Shown here piece by piece: positions 55,776 through 64,000 of a stretch of DNA of 64,000 nucleotides; the first letter of the stretch is position 1, and each line of letters starts with the position of its first letter. Position numbers and translations under genes: made by a program. The stretch covers positions 687,141,257 through 687,205,256 of the forward strand of contig NC_053391.1 of NCBI RefSeq assembly GCF_905171765.1. The letters are read 5' to 3'. This stretch comes from Bufo bufo (Eukaryota > Chordata > Amphibia > Anura > Bufonidae). The notes under the pieces were generated by a model. That model was not told the DNA's origin. It worked only from the letters and a program-made list of their open reading frames with translations, and did no database searches.

Positions 55776-56055
55776 AGCGTCTGTTACATTCTTGGGTGAC
55801 ATTTTACCATTTTTGCCGTGAATAAACCCATGCTCTGCATAGGTGACAGGGACCAAAATTTAAAAAAATCGTCTGTTCAATTGGTGGGTGACATGAACCC
55901 AGATTTGCCGTGAATAAACCCCTGCTCTGCATAGTTGACAGGGACCGAAATTTTTAAAAATCGTCTGTTCCATTGGTGGGTGACAATAACCCATTTTTGC
56001 CGATGAAAAACCCCTGCTCTGCATAGGTGACAGGGACTTAAATTAAAAAAATTCG
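55776..56055 (+). repeat. ~91-bp tandem repeat, 3 copies
   Basis: Units with CGTCTGTT...TGGGTGACA, TTTGCCGTGAATAAACCC, GCTCTGCATAGGTGACAGGGA. They are diverged relatives of the 92-bp units at 54466-55165. Confidence 0.88.
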
Positions 56056-56532
56056 TCTTTAATTGATGCGCGCCCCCTCCTTTCATTCGATCCTTCCGCT
56101 TTAACATTTCTGCTCAATCACATTTCAGCCATTGACCTCCCTTGGATGTGGTATCCTTTTCTCACGCTCCCTCTCCAGCATGAAACCCTGATTCCCTGTT
56201 ACCCGTTATCACCATGGTAGGCACATAAAAGAACATCGAACGTTGATAGAGAAGATATCCAATTGGATCATGAACGTCACTGGGACGTGCGATCAGGCAG
56301 AAGTTATCTAGAGTCAACAAAGCGGCAGCAGGGCCTCTCCTGTCTAATGTTTCCAAATCTAAAATAACCCAGTGACATTACCTGTAATCTTTTATTAATC
56401 ATTCCAATAACAGGGCATCTTAAGAGTCCTGTATTGTTATTTATCGTCACTACCTCCCCGAGTCGGGAGTCGGTAATTGCCGCGCTCCCCCTCCTTTACT
56501 TTGATGCTTCGGCTTCAATAATTTGTCCTACA
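56056..56532 (+). repeat. hAT-A 3' region, partly duplicated block, with the hAT-B left TSD
   Basis: The segment 56090-56286 (CATTGACCTCCCTTGGATGT, AAAAGAACATCGAACGTTGA) recurs at 63181-63375. In between, 56287-56473 has no match elsewhere in the window. The TSD of hAT-B, gtcctaca, is 56525-56532. Confidence 0.75.
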
Positions 56533-56824
56533 TAGAGTTGAGCGAACACCTGGATGTTCGGGTTCGAGAAGTTCAGCCAAACTTCCCGGAAATGTTCGGG
56601 TTCGGGATCCGAACCCGACCCGAACTTCGTCCCGAGCCCGAACCCCATTGAAGTCAATGGGGACCCAAACTTTTGGGCACTAAAAAGGCTGTAAAACAGC
56701 CCAGGAAAGAGCTAGAGGGCTGCAAAAGGCAGCAACATGTAGGTAAATCCCCTGCAAACAAATGTGGATAGGGAAATGAATTAAAAAAAAATAAAAAATG
56801 AACCAATATCAATTGGACAGAGGT

Positions 56825-58305
56825 CCCATAGCAGAGAATCTGGCTTCACGTCAGCAGAGAATCAGTCTCTTCATGCCATAGCAAAGAATCTGGCTTCATG
56901 TCAGCAGAGAATCAGTCTCTTCATGCCATAGCAGAGATTCTGGCTTCATGTCAGCGCAGAATCAGTCTTCATGTCATAGCAGAGAATCAGGCTTCACGTC
57001 ACCCACCACTGGAACAGGCCACTGTCACATATTTAGGCCCCGGCACCCAGACAGAGGAGAGAGGTCCCGTAACAGAGAATCTGGCCTTATGTCAGCACAG
57101 AATCAGTCTTCATGTCATAGCAGAGAATCAGGCTTTACGTCACCCACCACTGGAAAGGGCCACTGTCACATATTTAGGCCCCGGCACCCAAACAGAGGAG
57201 AGAGGTCCCGTAACAGAGAATCTGGCCTTATGTCAGCGCAGAATCAGTCTTCATGTCATAGCAGAGAATCAGGCTTCACGTCACCCACCACTGGAACAGG
57301 CCACTGTCACATATTTAGGCCCCGGCACCCAAACAGAGGAGAGAGGTCCCGTAACAGAGAATCTGGCCTTATGTCAGCGCAGAATCAGGCTTCACGTCAC
57401 CCACCACTGGAACAGGCCACTATCACATATTTAAGCCTAGGCACCCAGGCAGAGGAGAGAGGTCCCGTAACAGAGAATCTGGCCTTATGTCAGCGCAGAA
57501 TCAGTCTTCATGTCATAGCAGAGAATCAGGCTTCACGTCACCCACCACTGGAACAGGCCACTGTCACACATTTAGGCCCCGACACCCAGGCAGAGGAGAG
57601 AGGTCCCGTAACAGAGAATCTGGCCTTATGTCAGCACAGAATCTGTCTTCATGTCATAGCAGAGAATCAGGCTTCACGTCACCCACCACTAGAACAGGCC
57701 ACTGTCACACATTTAGGCCCCGGCACCCAGACAGAGGAGAGAGGTCCCGTAACAGAGAATCTGGCCTTATGTCAGCGCAGAATCAGTCTTCATGTCATAG
57801 CAGAGAATCAGGTTTCACGTCACCCACCACTGGAACAGGCCACTGTCACACATTTAGGCCCCCGGCACCCAGACAGAGGAGAGAGGTCCCGTAACAGAGA
57901 ATCTGGCCTTATGTCAGCGCAGAATCAGTCTTCATGTCATAGCAGAGAATCAGGCTTCACGTCACCCACCACTGGAACAGGCCACTGTCACACATTTAGG
58001 CCCAGGCACCCAGGCAGAGGAGAGAGGTCCCGTAACAGAGAATCTGGCCTTATGTCAGCGCAGAATCAGTCTTCATGTCATAGCAGAGAATCAGGCATCA
58101 CGTCACCCACCACTGGAACAGGCCACTGTCACATATTTAGGCCCAGGCACCCAAGCAGAGGAGAGAGGTCCCGTAACAGAGAATCTGGCCTTATGTCAGC
58201 ACAGAATCAGTCTTCATGTCATATCAGAGAATCAGGCTTCACGTCACCCACCACTGGAACAGGCCACTGTCACACATTTAGGCCCCGGCACCCAGACAGA
58301 GGAGA
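56825..58305 (-). repeat. 141-bp minisatellite in hAT-B 3' region, about 10 units
   Basis: GAGGTCCCGTAACAGAGAAT recurs at 57061, 57202, 57343, 57459, 57600, 57741, 57883, 58024 and 58165: period 141 bp, with one unit 25 bp shorter and one 1 bp longer. Because 141 is 47 codons, plus-strand frames stay open (463 codons, 56948-58339) with a 47-residue repeat; I regard this as a by-product. hAT-A lacks this repeat. Confidence 0.95.
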
Positions 58306-58423
58306 GGTTCATTTAACTTTGGGTTGCCCCGCAATATAATGGTAAAATGAAAATAAAAATAGGATTGAATGAGGAAGTGCCCTGGAGTAGAATAATATAT
58401 TGTTAAGGGGAGGTAGTTAATAT

Positions 58424-61400
58424 CTAATCTGCACAAGGGATGGACAGGTCCTGTGGGATCCATGCCTGGTTCATTTTTATGAACGTCAGCTTGTCCACAT
58501 TGGCTGTAGACAGGCGGCTGCGTTTGTCTGTAATGACGCCCCCTGCCGTGCTGAATACACGTTCAGACAAAACGCTGGCCGCCGGGCAGGCCAGCACCTC
58601 CAAGGCATAAAAGGCTAGCTCTGGCCACGTGGACAATTTGGAGACCCAGAAGTTGAATGGGGCCGAACCATCAGTCAGTACGTGGAGGGGTGTGCACAGG
58701 TACTGTTCCACCATGTTAGTGAACGGTTGCCTCCTGCTAACACGTTCCGTATCAGGTGGTGGTGCAGTTAGCTGTGGCGTGTTGACAAAACTTTTCCACA
58801 TCTCTGCCATGCTAACCCTGCCCTCAGAGGAGCTGGCCGTGACACAGCTGCGTTGGCGACCTCTTGCTCCTCCTCTGCCTTCGCCTTGGGCTTCCACTGG
58901 TTCCCCTGTGACATTTGGGAATGCTCTCAGTAGCGCGTCTACCGACGTGCGCTTGTACTCGCGCATCTTCCTATCACGCTCCAGTGTAGGAAGTAAGGTG
59001 GGCACATTGTCTTTGTACCGGGGATCCAGCAGGGTGGCAACCCAGTAGTCCGCACACGTTAAATTGTGGGCAACTCTGCTGTCGTTGCGCAGGCACTGCA
59101 GCATGTAGTCGCTCATGTGTGCCAGGTTGCCCAGAGGTAAGGACATGCTGTCCTCTGTGGGAGGCGTATCGTCATCGTCCTGTGTTTCCCCCCAGCCACG
59201 CACCAGTGATGGACCTGAGCTGCATTGGGTGCCACCCCGCTGTGAACATGCTTCATCCTCATCCTCCTCCACCTCCTCCTCATCCTCGTCCTCCTCGTCC
59301 TCCAGTAGTGGGCCCTGTCTGGCCACATTTGTACCTGGCCTCTGGTGTTGCAAAAAACCTCCCTCTGAGTCACTTCGAAGAGACTGGCCTGAAAGTGCTA
59401 AAAATGACCCCTCTTCCTCCTCTTCCTCCTGAGCCACCTCCTCTTCCATCATCGCCCTAAGTGTTTTCTCAAGGAGACATAGAAGTGGTATTGTAACGCT
59501 GATAACGGCGTCATCGCCACTGGCCATGTTGGTGGAGTACTTGAAACAACGCAACAGGGCACACAGGTCTCACATGGAGGCCCAGTCATTGGTGGTGAAG
59601 TGGGTCTGATCTGCAGTACGACTGACCCGTGCGTGCTGCAGCTGAAACTCCACTATGGCCTGCTGCTGCTCGCACAGTCTGTCCAGCATATGCAAGGTGG
59701 AGTTCCACCTGGTGGGTACGTCGCATATGAGGCGGTGAGCGGGAAGGCCGAAGTTACGCTGTAGCGCAGACAGGCGAGCAGCGGCAGGGTGTGAACGCCG
59801 GAAGCGCGAACAGACGGCCCGCACTTTATGCAGCAGCTCTGACATGTCGGGGTAGTTGCGAATGAACTTCTGCACCACCAAATTCAGCACATGCGCCAGG
59901 CAAGGGATGTGCGTCAAACCGGCTAGTCCCAGAGCTGCAACAAGATTTCGCCCATTATCGCACACCACCAGGCGGGCTTGAGGCTCACCGGCAGCAACCA
60001 CTCGTCGGTCTGTTGTTCTATACCCCCCACAACTCCTGTGCGGTGTGGGGGCCTGTCCCCCAAACATATAAGTTTCAGAATGGCCTGCTGACGTTTACCC
60101 CGGGCTGTGCTGAAGTTGGTGGTGAAGGTGTGTGGCTGACTGGATGAGCAGGTGGAAGAAGAGGAGGAGGAAGCTGAGTAGGAGGAGGAGGAGACAGGAG
60201 GCAAAGAATGTTGCCCTGCGATCCTTGGCGGCGGAAGGACGTGCGCCAAACAGCTCTCCGCCTGGGGCCCAGCCGCCACTACATTTACCCAGTGTGCAGT
60301 TAGGGAGATATAGCGTCCCTGGCCGTGCTTACTGGTCCACGTATCTGTGGTTAGGTGGACCTTGCCACAGATGGCGTTGCGCAGTGCACACTTGATTTTA
60401 TCGGACACTTGGTTGTGCAGGGAAGGCACGGCTCTCTTGGAGAAGTAGTGCCGGCTGGGAACAACATACTGTGGGACAGCAAGCGACATGAGCTGTTTGA
60501 AGCTGTGTGTGTCCACCAGCCTAAATGACAGCATTTCATAGGACAGTAGTTTAGAAATGCTGGCATTCAGGGCCAGGAATCGAGGGTGGTTAGGTGGGAA
60601 TTTACGCTTTCTCTCAATGTTTGTGAGATGGAGAGCTGAACGCTGCCGTGTGACATGGTTGAGATGCTTGGTGACGCAGGTGGTGGTGTTGGTGGTACAT
60701 CCCATGTTTGCTGGGCGGCAGGTGCCAACGTTCCTCCAGAGGCGGAGGAAGAGGCCGAGGCGGCGGCAGCAGCAGCCGAAGAGGCCGAGGCGGCGGCAGC
60801 AGCAGAAGAGGCCGAGGCGGCAGCAGCAGAAGAGGTAGCAGGGGGAGCCTGAGTGACTTCCTTGTTTTTAAGGTGTTTACTCCACTGCAGTTCATGCTTT
60901 GCATGCAGGTGCCTGGTCATGCAGGTTGTGCTAAGGTTCAGAACGTTAATGCCTCGCTTCAGGCTCTGATGGCACAGCGTGCAAACCACTCGGGTCTTGT
61001 CGTCAGCACATTGTTTGAAGAAGTGCCATGCCAGGGAACTCCTTGAAGCTGCCTTTGGGGTGCTCGGTCCCAGATGGCGGCGGTCAGTAGAAGGCGGAGT
61101 CTCTTGGCGGCGGGTGTTCTGATTTTGCCCAATGCTCCCTCTTTTGCTACGCTGTTGGCTCGGTCTCACCACTGCCTCTTCCTCCGAACTGTGAAAGTCA
61201 GTGGCACGACCTTCATTCCATGTGGGGTCTAGGACCTCATCGTCCCCTGCATCGTCTTCCACCCAGTCTTGATCCCTGACCTCCTGTTCAGTCTGCACAC
61301 TGCAGAAAGACGCAGCAGTTGGCACCTGTGTTTCGTCATCATCAGAGACGTGCTGAGGTGGTATTCCCATGTCCTCATCATCAGGAAAAATAAGTGGTTG

Positions 61401-61883
61401 TGCGTTAGTGCATTCTATCTCTTCCACCCCTGGGGAAGGGCTAGGTGGATGCCCTTGGGAAACCCTGGCAGCAGAGTCTTCAAACAGCATAAGAGACTGC
61501 TGCATAACTTGAGGCTCAGACAGTTTCCCTGATATGCATGGGGGTGATGTGACAGACCGATGGGCTTGGTTTTCATGCGCCATCTGTGCGCTTTCTGCAG
61601 AAGACTGGGTGGGAGATAATGTGAACGTGCTGGATCCACTGTTGGCCACTCAATTGACTAATGCCTGTACCTGCTCAGGCCTTACCATCCTTAGAACGGC
61701 ATTGGGCCCCACCAAATATCGCTGTAAATTCTGCTGGCTACTGGGACCTGAGGTAGTTGGTTCACTAGGACGTGTGGCAGTGGCAGAACGGCCACGTCCT
61801 CTCCCAGCACCAGAGGGTCCACTAACACCACCACGACCATGTCCACGTCCGCGTCCGCGTCCCTTATTAGATGTTTTCCTCAT
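58424..61883 (-). pseudogene. hAT-B transposase (BED-finger hAT), lightly broken
   Basis: Same gene as in hAT-A, read right to left from MRKTSNKGRGRGRG (61883). BED finger at about 61040-60895, first catalytic Asp HLTTDTWTSKHG at about 60360-60325, second Asp VVCDNGRNL at about 59968, C-terminal dimerisation ACPAASVLSERVFSTAGG at about 58590-58540, end SIPCAD at 58424. Lesions: TGA in place of Trp near 61650, a 1-bp deletion near 60625, a frameshift between 60065 and 59985, and TGA in place of Arg near 59570. The last 376 codons (59554-58424) are open. The Ala/Ser linker is longer than in hAT-A. The hAT-A lesions are at other sites. Confidence 0.93.
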
Positions 61884-61900
61884 TGTTCCCGTTCACCACA

Positions 61901-62660
61901 ATTTTGAGAATGGCAAATTTGGGAATAGTTTTTCAACCCAGAACAAAAACTGTGCTTTTACGGTCACTACAAATAACTTGACCAGCTAAAACAGTACAGA
62001 TTTGGTTGAATAGAAATGTGAGGCCTGTTTTTTTTTTTTGCGCTGTGTGACAGGTATAGGTTTAATCACAGAATTAGACTTCTATCTGCACGGTAGCGTG
62101 TGTCTTAGGTTTTTCTGAATGACACTATCAGCACCTTCAATGTAAGATATCCTTTTTGGGATAGATTTTAAGTAGGCCTCATATAGCAGAAACTAGTTAT
62201 TTTGAGAATGGCAAATTTGGGAATAGTTTTTCAACCCAGAACAAAAAAGTCTGCTTTTACGGTCACTACAAATAACTTGACCAGCTAAAACAGTACAGAT
62301 TTGGTTGAATAGAAATGTCAGGTCTATTTTTTAGGCGCTGGGTGACAGGCTCAACTTGCCCCTGATGTAGTATATGACCAAAAAATAACCACACTATTGA
62401 TGGTTAAATGCACTTGGGTGACACAGGCTCAGCCTGCACCAGATGTAGTATATGGCCATAAAATAACCAGACTGTTGATGGTTAAATACACTTGGGTGAC
62501 ACAGGCTCAGCCTGCAGCTGATGTAGTATATGGCCAAAAAAATAACCAGACTGTTGATGGTTAAATGCACTTCGGTGACACAGGCTCAGCCTGCAGCTGA
62601 TGTAGGATATAGCACAAAATAACCACACTATTGATAGTTAAATACACTTGGTGATAGCTT
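61901..62660 (-). repeat. hAT-B 5' untranslated repeats
   Basis: A ~135-bp block (TTGAGAATGGCAAATTTGGG to GAATAGAAATGT) is present at 61901-62035 and 62198-62330. It is followed by about four ~78-bp units with GGTTAAATRCACTT and GGCTCAGCCTGCA at 62338-62660, the counterpart of the two units in hAT-A. Confidence 0.85.
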
Positions 62661-63181
62661 GTGCTGGCGCACCACAAGCCACAAAATGGCCGCCGATCAC
62701 CCCAGAAAAAAGTGATCTAAAAACGCTCTGGGCAGCCTCAAAAAAGTGAGCAAGTCCATATTAGCACTTCAATGATCCACAGCTGCAGATCGATCACAGA
62801 ATGAAGTCTTTTGGAGGAGTTAATCTGCCTAATCTCGCCCTAACGTCGCAGCAGCAACCTCTCCCTATGCTTGAATCAGCAGAGTGACGTGCAGCGCTAC
62901 GTGACCCAAGCTTATATAGAGGCTGGGTCACATGCTGCACTGGCCAATCACAGCCATGCCAATAGTAGGCAAGGCTGTGATGGCCTCTTGGGGCAAGTAG
63001 TATGACGCTTGTTGATTGGCTGCTTTGCAGCCTTTCAAAAAGCGCCAAGAAAGCGCCGAACACCGAACCCGAACCCGGACTTTTACGAAAATGTTCGGGT
63101 TCGGGTCCGTGTCACGGACACCCCAAAATTCGGTACGAACCCAAACTATACAGTTCGGGTTCGCTCATCCCTAGTCCTACA

Positions 63182-63379
63182 TTTCCGCTCGATCACATTT
63201 CATTTCATCCATTGACCTCCCTTGGATGTGGTATCCCTTTCTCAGACTCCCTCTCCGGCCTGGAACCCTGATTCCCCGTTACCGGTGATCACCATGGTAG
63301 GCGCATAAAAGAACATCGAAAGTTGATAGAGAAGATATCCAATTGGATTCTGGACATCACGGGGACGTGCGACATGGTT
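63182..63379 (+). repeat. hAT-A 3' region resumes after hAT-B
   Basis: Continues the interrupted text (TTGTCCTACA | TTTCCGCTCGATC) and repeats the block 56090-56286. Confidence 0.8.
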
Positions 63380-63600
63380 GAGCAGTATGTGTGCACACGC
63401 CTACACGTACTGACTGACGGGTCTGCCTCCTTCAACTTCTGGGTTTTCAAATTGGGCACATGGCCTGAGCTTGCCCTTTACGCCTTGGAGGTGCTGGCCT
63501 GCCCTTCAGCCAGTTTATTGTCTGAACATTTGTTTAGCACGGCTGGAGGGGGTTATCACAGGTTATATTTCCCAATATTTTGGGGTCTACCCAAATTTGA
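63380..63600 (+). pseudogene. C-terminal hAT transposase fragment with internal deletion
   Basis: Frame VEQYVCTRLHVLTDGSA, then WPELALYALEVLACPSA and LLSEHLFSTAGG, then directly 3' untranslated text (TTTTGGGGTCTACCC). About 25 codons of the normal C-terminus are deleted. The same deletion is seen in hAT-C at 10630-10830, so it is a shared subfamily feature. In hAT-A this fragment lies some 2.6 kb (without hAT-B) downstream of the full C-terminus. Confidence 0.85.
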
Positions 63601-64000
63601 ACAAAAAAAGTAAAATAATAAAATAAAATAAAAAACAAAAACCAGTGTTGGCTACCTCCTCCTCCTCCTCCACCGCCGCTTCCACCGCCTCCTCAACCTC
63701 CTACTTTATATGGACCTCATCCTCCTAGATCAAGATTATAATTTTTTATTTTTACATATTTTATGTTATTTGAAGTCATTTCCCTATCCACATTTGTTTG
63801 CAGAGCACTTGCCATACTCTTAACCACATTTTGCTGCCTTTTGCAGCCCTCTAGCCCTTTCCATTACCTTTTTTAGAGCCATTTTAGTGCTCAAAAGTTG
63901 ACTTCAATGGGGTTCGGGATCAAGTTCGGGTCAAGTTTGTGTCCCGAACTCGAACTTTTTTGTGAAGTTCGGCCCGAACCCGAACATCCAGGTGCCCGCT
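63601..64000 (+). other. hAT-A 3' subterminal region and terminus
   Basis: CT-rich tract with CCTCCTCCTCC (63654), AT-rich part, GCAGAGCACTTGCCATACTC (63801), and a terminus rich in TTCGGG (63908-63985). It matches 10830-11245 in hAT-C and the complement of 56540-56790 in hAT-B. The last ~8 bases are outside the window. Confidence 0.85.

Larger units (their letters stand above)
56533..63173 (-). mobile_element. hAT-B element inserted in hAT-A, inverted, TSD gtcctaca
   Basis: Ends TAGAGTTGAGCGAAC (56533) and, inverted, TAGGGATGAGCGAAC (63159-63173). TSD gtcctaca is exact at 56525-56532 and 63174-63181. 6641 bp. It is a full-length member of the family of hAT-A, in opposite orientation. Confidence 0.97.
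49624..64000 (+). mobile_element. hAT-A element (outer), extends about 8 bp past the window
   Basis: Left end TAGGGATAAGCGAACCCG at 49624. By alignment with the hAT-C terminus (which ends GTCCGCTCAACTCTA at 11251), the final GCCCGCT at 63994-64000 should be followed by 8 more bases. Its own length is about 7.7 kb after removing hAT-B. The 8 bases before it, ctcctgct (49616-49623), should reappear after its end. Confidence 0.88.

Noticed and set aside
54466..56055. CRISPR-like repeat and spacer pattern
   Set aside because: Whole 92-bp units are related along their full length; it is a tandem repeat in a hAT 3' region.
56948..58339. 463-codon frame with 47-residue repeats as a secreted or structural protein
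   Set aside because: Explained by a 141-bp minisatellite in the 3' region of hAT-B, on the strand opposite to the element's gene; other frames are also open.
1..64000. A new multi-gene biological system such as a defence or biosynthetic cluster
   Set aside because: All recognisable proteins are transposon enzymes in independent, mutually interrupting elements; no co-oriented gene set exists.

Overview
This window is eukaryotic, almost certainly vertebrate nuclear DNA, and most probably from a frog or toad (anuran). The basis is repeat content: BED-finger hAT transposons with TTCGGGTTCG-rich ends, Tx1-type L1, Penelope-like elements with GIY-YIG endonucleases, three Tc1 families, a TTAA-flanked repeat I recognise from anuran genomes, and several MITE families. 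The species cannot be fixed from the window. I found no convincing host gene, no tRNA or rRNA gene and no CRISPR array. Essentially every protein-like reading frame belongs to a decayed transposable element or to a tandem repeat.

Layout. 1-1652: 3' part of a TTAA-flanked DNA transposon ending in a chain of hairpins, inserted in the integrase of a chromodomain Ty3/gypsy element (1652-2622) whose LTR is 2634-3338. 3339-11251: a decayed hAT element (hAT-C), broken by a Penelope-like element (PLE-D, 6491-10072). 12764-17470: Tx1-type L1 carrying two MITEs and lacking its endonuclease. 17474-20129: two Tc1 elements flanking a TA microsatellite. 20700-23512: a repeat with ZNF143-like motifs and a gypsy integrase split by a hAT MITE. 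24637-29938: a Penelope-like element (PLE-E) bounded by 628-bp inverted arms, each with a hammerhead ribozyme motif. 31373-38170: a second hAT family (hAT-F) with two Tc1 insertions. 39430-47490: a 30-bp minisatellite interrupted by a composite hAT element (39623-43017). 48534-49623: two MITEs. 49624 to beyond the window end: hAT-A, into which a second copy of the same family, hAT-B (56533-63173), inserted in reverse orientation.

The genes do not form a pathway; they form a stack of insertions whose order can be read from target-site duplications (TSDs). By eye I matched exact TSDs for hAT-B (gtcctaca), the MITE in gypsy (cctgtgga), the MITE in L1 (catggtat), the hAT in the minisatellite (cactagac) and a hAT inside that one (agcggcgc), and a 7/8 match for hAT-F. 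No transposase or reverse transcriptase here is intact as it stands. The least damaged are the Tc1 copy at 36717-37765 (one apparent 1-bp lesion), PLE-E and hAT-A/B.

Most interesting: the paired hammerhead ribozymes of PLE-E, the self-nested inverted hAT-A/hAT-B pair (arms of about 4.8 kb, a potential long hairpin RNA source), and the 30-bp and 141-bp minisatellites whose periods are multiples of three and so keep long frames open. I did not find a clear new cellular system. All similarities were judged by eye without database searches.
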